Assembly: GCA_035567015.1 (NCBI GenBank)
Contig: DATMPQ010000316.1
Coordinates: forward strand, 1 to 26,586
DNA: 26,586 nt
Direction: 5' to 3'
Origin: AV133 sp035567015
GTDB taxonomy: Bacteria > Verrucomicrobiota > Verrucomicrobiia > Chthoniobacterales > UBA10450
Below, piece by piece: positions 1 through 7,385 of this stretch. How positions within the stretch are numbered: position 1 is the stretch's first letter; each line of letters opens with the position of its first letter. A program made the translations under genes and the position numbers. The notes below the pieces were generated by a model. That model worked only from the letters and a program-made list of their open reading frames with translations, was not told the origin of the DNA and did not search any database.

Positions 1-308
1 TTGGCTTTCACGTATTGAACAGCATTGGATTTGCGAACGTCTTCCCCGTCTCGCTCGCGCTTTATGCTCGAGTCGCGCCGGCTGCCTTGTCCGCCACCAT
101 CATCGGCATCTATTATCTGGCCTTCTTTGCCGCGAATAATCTCGTCGGTTGGATCGGCGGCTTTCTCGAAAAAATGCCCGCAGCACAGTTTTGGCTCTTA
201 CACTCAGCATTATGTGGAACAGCCGGCATTATCTTTCTTGTCGCCGGCCGTCTCTTCGGCCATCTCCTCGCCCCGGGCGACAACGAAAGCGCGCGAAATA
301 AGCTCTAA
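1..308 (+). CDS. POT/PTR2-family peptide transporter, C-terminal part (5' end outside window)
   Basis: The reading frame is open from the window edge (codons from base 3) to TAA at 308, so only about the last 100 residues are seen. They hold two to three hydrophobic helices and the stretch G-F-A-N-V-F-P-V-S-L-A-L-Y, then a G-W-I-G-G-x-L-E-K-M loop and an F-W-L-L-H segment. I recognise these from the C-terminal half of proton-coupled oligopeptide (POT) transporters of the MFS superfamily, which import di- and tripeptides. An internal TTG at 15 is available but is not the real start, because the protein continues upstream. A secreted peptidase lies downstream, which fits peptide use. A short decayed copy of this 3' end is found after that peptidase. 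The family call rests on a fragment recognised from memory. Confidence 0.75.
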   Translation, partial: GFHVLNSIGFANVFPVSLALYARVAPAALSATIIGIYYLAFFAANNLVGWIGGFLEKMPAAQFWLLHSALCGTAGIIFLVAGRLFGHLLAPGDNESARNKL

Positions 309-510
309 CCTCCTTGGCTCGCCGGAGTCCGCGACTGCGGGACGAAGGCGGCTACCCGCTGATTTGGATGCGGGATGTTGAGCAGCCTGCCCCGTTCTAC
401 GGTGGTTGGGCGTTTTCTTCTGCCCCGATTTCTACTTTCTAATTTTTCCCTTCACAGCCGCCGAACCTTTGACCTTGCTGCTATGTTGGGCCTTTTGTCA
501 GGATCGCAAC

Positions 511-2460
511 ATGAAGCAATTCTGTGTAAGCTGTCTCTTTCCAATGTTGTTAACAGCTCAGACCGCACAGCTCACCGAACAGTTGGGCAGGACCGTGCTC
601 TATGAGGACATTGCTCTTTCTCCCGATGGCGCACATGTCGCGTGGGTACAGTCCACCGCCGCAAAAACTTCAAAGCAGACCTTTATTCGTGGAACAACCG
701 GAAGTGGGCCGGCAACGATGGTTAGCATTGCGGGCGCTAGCGAAAGGACCGACTCAGGCCCCGCCTGGTCTCCCGATTCCAAAATGCTCGCGGTTTTTTC
801 CACAGCCGGAGAGAACGACCAGGCGCAACTCCGGACAGTGAATGCTGATTGTTCCAATGCTCAAAAACTTACACATCTGAACGGATACGCGGCCCGTCCG
901 CGCTGGTCGCACGATGGGAAGCAGATTGCCTTCTTATATATAGAGGGCGCCGGAGGCGGCGGCCCGTTAATGGCCGCACCCGCCACGACTGGCGTAATCG
1001 ACACCGCCATCCATAACCAGCGGATTGCCGTGCTCGATATTGCGACCGGCCAGCTGCGCCAGATTTCACCGCCGGATCTCCATATCTATGATTACGACTG
1101 GTCTCCCGACGACAAGACGTTTATAGCAACGGCGGCTCCAGGACCAGGGGACAATAACTGGTGGATCGCGCAGATCTACACGATCGACATCGCCAAGGGC
1201 AATGCCATATCTATTTATAAGCCGTCGCTCCAAGTGGCAGTTCCACGCTGGTCGTCGGATGGCAAGTCTGTCGCCTTCATTGAAGGCTTGATGAGCGACG
1301 AGGGATTTCATGGTGGCGACCTATTAACTATCTCAGCCAATGGCCATGACGTGCTAAATCGCACACAAGGTCACAAAGGCTCGGTAAGTTCACTCTTCTG
1401 GCAGACGCCGGATCGCATACTTCTCACGGAGACAGTCGGGGGTGAAAGTGCCATCTCCGAACTGACGCTCGCCAATAATTCCGTGCGAACGATTTGGAAA
1501 GGCGCGGAGGATCTTCATGCGTTCGGTAATTTCCCTAACTTTGCTGTTTCCAAGGACGGCAAATTCGCGGCCGCAGAACGCAGCAGCTTTGAAACGCCGC
1601 CAGAGATCTGGGCTGGAGCCATCGGTGAATGGCGCCAGCTGACCAGCAGCAATTCCGCTCATACTTCCATGTGGGGCAAAGCCGAGAATCTGGAGTGGAA
1701 AAACGAAGGGCTGAACATTCAAGGCTGGCTTCTGCCGCCCAGGCAAGTCGTAGCCGGCAAGCGATATCCCATGGTCGTTCTGATCCATGGCGGACCTTCA
1801 GGCGTAGTAACGCCGGACTGGCCCGCTTCATTTGGAATGTCGAGGGCCATTATCGCCGCCCTCGCAGCACGAGGTTACTACGTCCTGATGCCTAATCCTC
1901 GTGGAAGCTACGGCCAGGGAGAGGATTTCACTCGCGCGAACGTGAAGGACTTTGGCGGAGGCGATCTGCGCGACATCCTTGCCGGGGTCGATTTCGCAAT
2001 AGGAAAATATCCAATCGATCCCGCGCGTCTTGGTGTGACCGGATGGAGTTACGGTGGCTATATGACCATGTGGACTGTCACGCAGACTGACCGTTTCCGT
2101 GGGGCCGTGACGGGTGCCGGCATTGCTAATTGGCAGAGTTACTATGGCCAGAACCTAATTGATCAGTGGATGATACCGTTCTTCGGTGCATCGGCTTACG
2201 ACGATCCTGCCGTTTACGAGAAGAGCTCTCCTATTCACTACATCAAAAACGTGAAGACCCCCACCCTGGTCATCGTCGGTGAACGCGATGCAGAGTGCCC
2301 GGCTCCTCAGTCCTACGAGTTCTGGCACGCTTTACGGACGCTCGGCGTACCGACACAGCTCATCGTGTATCCCGGCGAGGGACATCTCTTTATCAAGCCG
2401 GAGAACCAGGTCGATAGGCTGGATCGTACGGTTGCATGGTTCGACAAGTATTTGAAGTAA
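511..2460 (+). CDS. Secreted S9-family serine peptidase (DPP IV / acylaminoacyl-peptidase type)
   Basis: This 649-aa protein has the prolyl-oligopeptidase (S9) layout. An N-terminal region of repeated beta-propeller (WD40-like/TolB) blades with W-S-P-D and W-S-x-D-G-K motifs is followed by a C-terminal alpha/beta hydrolase domain. The catalytic triad is visible: Ser513 in G-W-S-Y-G-G-Y, Asp593 in G-E-R-D-A-E, and His625 in G-E-G-H-L-F. The H-G-G-P oxyanion-hole motif is also present. I start at the ATG at 511 because it opens a signal peptide (Met-Lys, hydrophobic core, cleavage likely after a T-A-Q-T-A-like segment). The frame is open back to a TTG at 406, but that stretch looks non-coding. 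Family members remove dipeptides or acyl-amino acids from peptides. It is probably exported and could supply the peptide transporter upstream. The 202-bp gap before it shows no clear promoter. Confidence 0.9.
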   Translation: MKQFCVSCLFPMLLTAQTAQLTEQLGRTVLYEDIALSPDGAHVAWVQSTAAKTSKQTFIRGTTGSGPATMVSIAGASERTDSGPAWSPDSKMLAVFSTAGENDQAQLRTVNADCSNAQKLTHLNGYAARPRWSHDGKQIAFLYIEGAGGGGPLMAAPATTGVIDTAIHNQRIAVLDIATGQLRQISPPDLHIYDYDWSPDDKTFIATAAPGPGDNNWWIAQIYTIDIAKGNAISIYKPSLQVAVPRWSSDGKSVAFIEGLMSDEGFHGGDLLTISANGHDVLNRTQGHKGSVSSLFWQTPDRILLTETVGGESAISELTLANNSVRTIWKGAEDLHAFGNFPNFAVSKDGKFAAAERSSFETPPEIWAGAIGEWRQLTSSNSAHTSMWGKAENLEWKNEGLNIQGWLLPPRQVVAGKRYPMVVLIHGGPSGVVTPDWPASFGMSRAIIAALAARGYYVLMPNPRGSYGQGEDFTRANVKDFGGGDLRDILAGVDFAIGKYPIDPARLGVTGWSYGGYMTMWTVTQTDRFRGAVTGAGIANWQSYYGQNLIDQWMIPFFGASAYDDPAVYEKSSPIHYIKNVKTPTLVIVGERDAECPAPQSYEFWHALRTLGVPTQLIVYPGEGHLFIKPENQVDRLDRTVAWFDKYLK

Positions 2461-2466
2461 CCACTG

Positions 2467-2524
2467 CTATTTCCTTGTTGCTGGCCGTCTCCTCGCACCG
2501 GGGGAAAACGAAGGAAGCATGTGA
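2467..2524 (+). pseudogene. Relic of the 3' end of a second POT transporter gene
   Basis: Immediately after the S9 peptidase stop, frame 2471-2524 reads F-L-V-A-G-R-L-L-A-P-G-E-N-E and then stops at TGA. The intact transporter at the window start ends F-L-V-A-G-R-L, three extra residues, L-L-A-P-G-D-N-E. The match holds at DNA and protein level, with a 9-bp gap and mostly silent or conservative changes. This is the tail of a diverged duplicate whose body is missing, so the peptidase now sits between one POT gene end and the ghost of another. It codes for nothing useful. The match is visible directly; the duplication history is inference. Confidence 0.75.
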
Positions 2525-2590
2525 TCACAGCGCTGGCGTCGCCAAGAATTAAACTGCACGCGACGCCGCTACCGTCCCGCTGATGTCATC

Positions 2591-2610
2591 GGGAAGCAAA
2601 ACTGCTTCCC
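2591..2610. repeat. Perfect 8-bp hairpin in spacer
   Basis: GGGAAGCA and its exact reverse complement TGCTTCCC flank a 4-nt loop (AAAC). No T-run follows, so this is not a standard Rho-independent terminator. It may be a member of a short palindromic repeat family or part of the leader of the glycosylase gene downstream. Confidence 0.5.
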
Positions 2611-2686
2611 CTACAGAAATCTTCGTGACCTCCACGAGCAACTCAATTTGCTGGTCAGCTGCGGCGGCAACCGCGATGCTCGACGA

Positions 2687-3262
2687 GTGCCACGTTGTCC
2701 TTGGGCTACTACTGAACCGGCCATCGCCTATCACGATCAAGAATGGGGCGTCCCTGTGCACGATGATCGGATCCTCTTCGAGTTTCTCATCCTCGAAGGC
2801 GCGCAGGCGGGACTCAGTTGGATCACCATCTTAAAAAAACGAAGGAACTATCAGAAGGCGTTCGATGGATTCCGCGCGGAGAAGATCGCCCGCTACGGCA
2901 CGCGCGATGTGAAGCGGCTGCTCGGCGACGCCGGGATTGTGCGCAACCGGCTGAAGATCGCGGCCACAATCGAGAACGCGAAGGCGTTTCTCGCGTTGCG
3001 GAAAGAGTTCGGAAGTTTCGATACGTACTTATGGAGCTTCGTCGGCGGCAAACCGAAGGAGAACCGCTGGCGAACCATGGCGGCCGTGCCCGCGCGCACC
3101 CCGGAATCCGATGCGATGAGCCGCGATTTGCTACGGCGAGGATTCAAATTCGTCGGCTCGACGATCTGCTACGCATTGATGCAGGCGACCGGCATGGTCA
3201 ACGATCACCTGGTGACGTGTTCGCGACACGCGGAACTCGGTGGCGCGCCACGGCGCAAGTGA
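2687..3262 (+). CDS. tag: DNA-3-methyladenine glycosylase I
   Basis: The 191-aa product matches the constitutive 3-methyladenine DNA glycosylase family, which removes 3-methyladenine from alkylated DNA to start base excision repair in the cytoplasm. The E. coli enzyme's pattern is clear: R-C-P-W near the N terminus, Y-H-D-Q-E-W-G-V-P, E-G-A-Q-A-G-L-S-W, G-F-K-F-V-G, and a C-terminal N-D-H-L-V-T-C. The four zinc ligands of the family are all kept: the early Cys, the His of Y-H-D, and the His and Cys of N-D-H-x-x-x-C. Length is normal. The start is uncertain. The GTG at 2687 places the R-C-P-W motif three residues in, as in relatives; a TTG at 2648 is possible but adds an unlike 13-residue leader. 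No good ribosome binding site is seen for either. Confidence 0.9.
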   Translation: MPRCPWATTEPAIAYHDQEWGVPVHDDRILFEFLILEGAQAGLSWITILKKRRNYQKAFDGFRAEKIARYGTRDVKRLLGDAGIVRNRLKIAATIENAKAFLALRKEFGSFDTYLWSFVGGKPKENRWRTMAAVPARTPESDAMSRDLLRRGFKFVGSTICYALMQATGMVNDHLVTCSRHAELGGAPRRK

Positions 3263-3291
3263 CGAAACGCGTTGCGCTGATAAGCTTCAAC

Positions 3292-3753
3292 ATGAATGCA
3301 ACTTTGAATCACGCGCCGAACCTCGCCCAACGTCCGCCGCGCAGTCCACGCGTGCGTCTCGGCGGCTACGCCGTGCTCGCCCGCATCCTCGACAAAGGCC
3401 GCGCCGAAATCGCCGGCACGGCAGGCGAATACAAATACGACAACCCGATGGATCATCATTGGTTCCGGTTCACCGGAATTACGGCCGAAGCGTTGAAAGC
3501 CGAACTCGCCACAGGAAAGGGCGACGGCGAGATGCTCGCGTGGATTGAGCAGAATGCTCTCCACAAGCGCACGCCCTGGGAAATCCAACATTGGAGCGCC
3601 TACCACAACGAACGCGGACCGGATGGCGATGTCGAAACGCTGGAGTTTTTCACCAAGCGCGTAGGCGATATCAGCAAGACTCGAGAAGATGTGAAAACGT
3701 GGTTTGATTACCTCGACCTCGACGATCACGTTACTTTCGGCGGTCCGGCGTAG
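3292..3753 (+). CDS. DUF5069 family protein
   Basis: The product is 153 aa. It has the features I associate with DUF5069: an N-terminal P-R-S-P-R-V-R-L-G-G-Y-x-x-L-A-R-x-L-D-K motif, an E-Y-x-Y-D-N-P-M-D-H-x-W-F-x-F-T-G-I segment, and a C-terminal W-F-D-Y-L-D-L-D-D region. The ATG at 3292 follows the glycosylase stop by 29 bp, so the two may be co-transcribed. No signal peptide or membrane segment is visible, so it is probably cytoplasmic. The biochemical role of the family is unknown to me. The upstream in-frame region overlaps the glycosylase gene in another frame and should not be included. Confidence 0.8.
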   Translation: MNATLNHAPNLAQRPPRSPRVRLGGYAVLARILDKGRAEIAGTAGEYKYDNPMDHHWFRFTGITAEALKAELATGKGDGEMLAWIEQNALHKRTPWEIQHWSAYHNERGPDGDVETLEFFTKRVGDISKTREDVKTWFDYLDLDDHVTFGGPA

Positions 3754-3830
3754 TTGGGTTGTAGATCAAGGTGTCTCGAGATTCTCCTGCCGGATATCTC
3801 ACACGATCCGCGTGAACGGTGGTTTTGTGT

Positions 3831-3938
3831 AAGAACGCGAAGGTGGATCGGCCCCGAACGCTTTCGGGGACGATGGTAAATCTGTGCGGCTTGGCCGCCT
3901 CGTTGGCATCGAGCAAGGGACTGCTCGATCCACCTGTA
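3831..3938. repeat. Inverted-terminus hairpin element, copy 1
   Basis: The core, 3841-3935 (95 bp), begins AGGTGGATCG and ends CGATCCACCT, an exact 10-bp inverted repeat. Inside are a 7-bp stem (CCCCGAA...TTCGGGG, 4-nt loop) and a 5-bp stem (GCGGC...GCCGC, 3-nt loop). Similarity to copy 2 extends about 10 bp left of the core and about 3 bp right. There is no coding capacity and no obvious target-site duplication. It resembles a REP/MITE-like non-autonomous repeat. Confidence 0.75.
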
Positions 3939-4003
3939 CAAACTCCAGTGCGGCTCGCACTTTCTGCGGGCGCTTTCGCCAACGAACTGCCCGACAATGG
4001 GGC

Positions 4004-4031
4004 ACGACCAACAACCAGGAACGACGAACCA
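4004..4031 (-). repeat. Short heptanucleotide word array (4 units)
   Basis: Four consecutive 7-bp units, all ending in A and rich in A/C (for example ACGACCA and ACAACCA), sit between the two hairpin elements. Read on the minus strand they become T/G-rich words such as TGGTTGT. The pattern matches the longer arrays later in the window in period but runs in the opposite orientation. Confidence 0.5.
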
Positions 4032-4076
4032 CCCGCGTTGTTGACGAAGATTCGTAGAACCACTCAGGGCTCAATT

Positions 4077-4193
4077 AAGAATGCGAAGGTGGATCGGCCG
4101 CGAACGCTTTCGGGGACGATGGTAAACCTGCGCGGCTTCGCCGCCTCGTTGGTATCGAGGTCGCCGCGGCGACGACTGCTCGATCCACCTGTG
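4077..4193. repeat. Inverted-terminus hairpin element, copy 2
   Basis: The core, 4087-4190 (104 bp), has the same 10-bp inverted termini as copy 1. The first ~71 bp differ from copy 1 at about five positions. The second half carries about 9 extra bp, forming a perfect 14-bp palindrome (GTCGCCG/CGGCGAC). Substitutions in the GCGGC/GCCGC stem fall only in its loop (TTG versus TTC), so the stem is preserved. The copy lies about 60 bp upstream of the ClC gene. Confidence 0.75.
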
Positions 4194-4256
4194 CCCACCG
4201 GACGAAGTCGCGATAATAAACACTCTTGACGTTGGCGCTGGCGCGCGCAGTTCGTA

Positions 4257-6096
4257 ATGGTGCCAAATAGTAGTGCAGGGTCCGAATCACGGAACTCAAA
4301 GCTCCCATCGCTGAGGCGGTTGAAGTTCTGGGTGTGGTTCAAGGAACGAGCTCACCCGAGCGATCTCCAGGTCACTCTTGTTTGGGCGGGCATCGTTGGT
4401 TTTTGCGGTGCGCTTTCCTCGATTGCATTCCGCTTCGCAACGAGCGTTGTCCACAAGTTGCTTACTGGAAGTTCGGCGCCCGGTTTGGTCGAAAGTTTTA
4501 CACACCTTCCTCTATTACTCCGGTTCGTGATTCCAGGGGTCGGCGGATTGATCGCGGGGCGCGATCCTTTACTTCGGCATGCGCTGGCACGGCGAGGTCG
4601 CAACAACCGATTACATGGAAGCCGTCGTTCTCGGCGACGGAAAAATTTCTGCGCGACGCAGTCTGGTGAAATGCCTTTCCGCCTTGTTCACCATTGCCTC
4701 CGGTGGATCAATCGGGCGCGAAGGCCCACTCGTTCAACTCTCTGCCTTAATCGCTTCGCTCGCCGGGCGTGTGCAAAAATGGTCCACTCCGCGTCTGCGA
4801 TTGCTCGTTGGTTGCGGTGCGGCCGCTGGCATCGCCTCTGCCTACAATGCGCCAATCGCGGGCGCCCTCTTTGTCGCCGAAATCGTACTCGGCTCCGTTG
4901 CCATGGAGATTTTTGGGCCGCTTGTGTTCTCGTCCGTCATCGCCACGCTGACGGTGCGCGCTTTCCTCGGAGGCAGCCCGCTTTACGACATACCGCCATT
5001 CCAGTTGAATGGAACTTGGGAGATCGCTCCCTATCTGTTGCTTGGTCTTGGCGTGGGTGTGATCGCGCCCTGGTTCATTCGTCTTTTGCGCGCGAGCGAA
5101 AACCTGGCCGGACGAATCGCTGCGCCAGTTTACATAAAGATGTGCATCGGCGGTTTTATCGTGGGTGCACTGGCGGTCTGGCATCCGGAAGTTTGCGGCA
5201 ACGGCTACAGCGCAGTGAACGAAGTCCTGCGTGGACAATGGTTTTGGCAAACACTCGCCGTCATTCTCGTTTTCAAAGTTCTTGCGACAGGGGCCACCTT
5301 TGGCTCGGGCGCGGTCGGCGGCGTTTTCACCCCCACCCTTTTCGTCGGCGCGAGTCTCGGCTTTCTCTTCGGTGACGCCGCGCAATACTTTCCGGGTCAT
5401 CTGCCGATCAACCCGAGCGCATTTGCGCTCGTCGGCATGGGCGCGTTCCTGGCGGCTACAACTCACGCACCGATCATGGCAATCATCATGATCTTTGAGT
5501 TGACGCTCGATTACCAAATCATCCTGCCCTTGATGCTCGCCTGCGTTGTTGCCTATTACACCTCCGCTAGCATCGAGAAACGTTCCATCTACGCCGAGCC
5601 GCTCAAACGTAAAGGCGCCGGCGATTATCGCCAGCAGCTGGCCGAGCTTCATGTCCGAGATCTCGTGAAAAGGGATCCGTTGACCGTTTCGCCCACAGCG
5701 CGCTTCGCCGAGATCGGCGAAAAATTTATCGCCACGCGCGTTAACTACCTCTACGTCACCGAGGGCGAACGCTTCATTGGCGCGATTTCTTTACACGACA
5801 TCAAAAGCTATCTCAACAGCCCGGAACTGGCCGAGCTGGTAATCGCCGGCGACATCGTGCGCGATCCGTTCCCGGTCGTGCGGCCCGAAGCGTCGCTGAC
5901 CGAAGCAATGGAACGTTTCATCCACCACGATGGGGAACGTCTTCCGGTCGTGAGCAACTCTGGAGATCGCCGGCTCCTCGGGAGCATCTCCAAGACTGAT
6001 GTGATCCTCGCGCTCGCCGGCAGCAGCAGATCGCCCGCGACAGTTCAAACCACCGATGCTCGGGAACGTCCGCCTGCTGAAGACGATCTCGAGTAA
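4257..6096 (+). CDS. ClC-family chloride channel/transporter with two CBS domains, split by a 1-nt frameshift
   Basis: Two overlapping frames together make one ClC protein of about 612 aa. Frame one (ATG 4257) gives the N terminus and first helices up to G-V-G-G-L-I-A-G. Frame two, open from about 4561 and carrying an ATG at 4579, continues with M-R-W-H-G-E and the rest. Deleting one G from the GGGG run at 4556-4559 joins them as ...L-I-A-G-A-I-L-Y-F-G-M-R-W. ClC landmarks follow: G-R-E-G-P with the gating Glu, N-A-P-I-A-G-A-L-F-V-A-E, and G-S-G-A-V-G-G-V-F-T-P. Two C-terminal CBS domains (roughly the last 140 residues) usually sense nucleotides. The canonical G-S-G-I-P signature is replaced by A-T-T-D-Y. 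ClC proteins move chloride or fluoride across the inner membrane. As written, the first helices are out of frame, so this is either a recent pseudogene or a base-calling error. Confidence 0.85.
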
Positions 6097-6179
6097 GGGG
6101 CCCGCTATAGGAAGTCTTCAGTTATCAGAAAATCCGGCTATCACTTCCCCTCGCGGTGTAGAGCGCGCGCGAGAAAGCG

Positions 6180-7100
6180 ATGAAACCTGCACAAATTTTC
6201 ATCCTGACGCTGGTGGCGATGATCGCGTTCGCGGGAAATTCCCTGCTCTGCCGATTGGCGCTAAAGCAAACGAGCATCGACGCAGCTAGCTTTACGTTCA
6301 TTCGCATCTTCTCTGGCGCCACCGCGCTTTGGCTCATCATAAGAATTCGAAGAAGGTTGATGGATGATAGAACGGCTTCTCCTTTAGTTGAGAGATCTCC
6401 AAACTCGTCACCACCTGTCACTCGTCACTCATCACCGCTACAGGCCGGCAACTGGCCGTCGGCCCTGGCGCTATTCGCTTATGCCGCGGCATTTTCGTTT
6501 GCCTACAACAGTCTCTCCGCCGGAACGGGCGCATTGCTTCTCTTTGGCGCGGTTCAGGCCACGATGATTGTGTGGGGCTTGCGCAAAGGCGAACGGTTGC
6601 ACGCAATCCAAATCGTCGGCCTTGTCGTGGCGTTGAGCGGGCTCGTCGTGCTTTTGTTCCCCGGTCTTTCGGCCCCGCCGTTGAGTCAGTCGATCCTGAT
6701 GCTTGGAGCTGGGGTGGCTTGGGGCGTTTATTCGCTCCGCGGGAAAGGAGAAAGAAATCCGGCTAGCGCCACTGCTGGCAACTTTCTGCGCGCCGTCCCA
6801 TTTGCTGCCGTTGTCAGCCTCATCTCGCTTCCGTCGGTGAGCCTCGATCGCGCAGGGATGGGCTATGCCGTGCTTTCCGGAGCGATCGCTTCTGGCCTCG
6901 GTTACGTCATCTGGTATACCGCACTCTCCGGTTTAAGAGCAACTACGGCCGCAACGGTCCAACTCAGTGTGCCTGTCCTCGCCGCCACTGGCGGAATCCT
7001 CCTGCTCGGCGAACTGATTACTTTCCGTTACTTCGTCGCTTCAATCGCCGTGTTAGGTGGCATCGCGCTCGTCGCGCTGGAAAAAAGTCGCGCGCTCTAG
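6180..7100 (+). CDS. EamA/DMT-superfamily transporter
   Basis: The 306-aa protein has about ten hydrophobic helices in two EamA halves, as in the 10-TMS drug/metabolite transporter family. The N-terminal half opens M-K-P-A-Q-I-F-I-L-T-L-V-A-M-I-A-F-A-G-N-S. The second half contains A-S-G-L-G-Y-V-I-W-Y and ends A-V-L-G-G-I-A-L-V-A-L-E. The family exports or imports small metabolites; the substrate cannot be read from sequence. The ATG at 6180 follows a purine-rich stretch (GAGAAAG). Residues about 61-89, between helices 2 and 3, are Ser/Pro/Arg-rich and have no counterpart in ordinary family members. This insertion corresponds partly to an array of 7-bp repeats (6404-6438). Its loop position means the protein may still fold. 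Confidence 0.85.
   Translation: MKPAQIFILTLVAMIAFAGNSLLCRLALKQTSIDAASFTFIRIFSGATALWLIIRIRRRLMDDRTASPLVERSPNSSPPVTRHSSPLQAGNWPSALALFAYAAAFSFAYNSLSAGTGALLLFGAVQATMIVWGLRKGERLHAIQIVGLVVALSGLVVLLFPGLSAPPLSQSILMLGAGVAWGVYSLRGKGERNPASATAGNFLRAVPFAAVVSLISLPSVSLDRAGMGYAVLSGAIASGLGYVIWYTALSGLRATTAATVQLSVPVLAATGGILLLGELITFRYFVASIAVLGGIALVALEKSRAL
6404..6438 (+). repeat. Heptanucleotide array inside the EamA gene
   Basis: Five phase-locked 7-bp units (including TCACTCG, TCACTCA and TCACCGC) lie within the coding sequence and encode part of the extra hydrophilic loop. Units of the same type occur in spacers near 25600. Because 7 is not a multiple of 3, a change of one unit would break the frame unless balanced elsewhere. 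Confidence 0.6.
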
Positions 7101-7385
7101 GTTTCTCGCCCCGCGACGAAGGCGGTGTGCGGCATTGCCGAGCCTGCGACGTGAGATGAGCCGGATTTTTCTAATCATTCAGTAATTGTAACTTTTCGCT
7201 GCGTAGGGCGGTCATAATTATGCACTCCGCAAAATGGCGAGAGCATTAATTTCCGGACTTTTCTCTCTGCAATTTCGGTTAGCTATGGGCGACACGTAGG
7301 CGACTACCTCTGGTTCCTTTTTTCTAATGGCCCCCACTTTCTCTTCGCCGCTTGCCGCACTCAGATATGACGCTGCGACTGGGTG
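7101..7385 (+). other. 285-bp leader upstream of the GT2-dlt cluster
   Basis: This spacer is more AT-rich than the neighbouring genes, especially 7165-7260, and is the only sizeable gap before the GT2-dltDCXAB run. It is therefore the likely promoter region of that cluster. I found no well-spaced sigma70-type -35/-10 pair and no clear terminator for the EamA gene, so no site is assigned. The first 40 bp hold a G-A-C-G-A-A-G-G-C-G-G motif also seen near 341. Confidence 0.35.

Larger units (their letters stand above)
3754..4256. other. 503-bp gene-free spacer with repeats
   Basis: No convincing gene lies between the DUF5069 and ClC genes. A 136-codon open frame (3819-4229) exists only because it reads through both copies of a repeat and gives the same peptide twice. 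The spacer holds two copies of a hairpin-rich element with inverted termini and, between them, a short run of 7-bp words (4004-4031). These are listed separately. Confidence 0.75.

Noticed and set aside
406..510. N-terminal extension of the S9 peptidase from TTG 406
   Set aside because: The added residues contain no signal-peptide logic and the ATG at 511 starts a normal signal peptide.
2591..2610. Rho-independent terminator
   Set aside because: The hairpin is perfect but no T-run follows, and it lies 130 bp after the peptidase stop.
2549..2761. 70-codon minus-strand frame before the glycosylase gene
   Set aside because: It overlaps the real N terminus of the glycosylase and the hairpin at 2591. 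The product shows no recognisable motif.
3819..4229. 136-codon frame that contains an internal peptide repeat
   Set aside because: The repeat in the peptide is only the two hairpin-element copies read in the same frame. There is no start signal and the changes are not biased to silent positions.
4551..4581. Programmed frameshift in the ClC gene
   Set aside because: The G run is only four long, there is no slippery heptamer with a clear downstream structure, and ClC genes are not known to use frameshifting.
4747..5652. 301-codon open frame on the minus strand
   Set aside because: It lies wholly inside the ClC gene. The product is rich in Asp, Arg and His, as expected from reading GC-rich coding DNA backwards, and matches no family I know.
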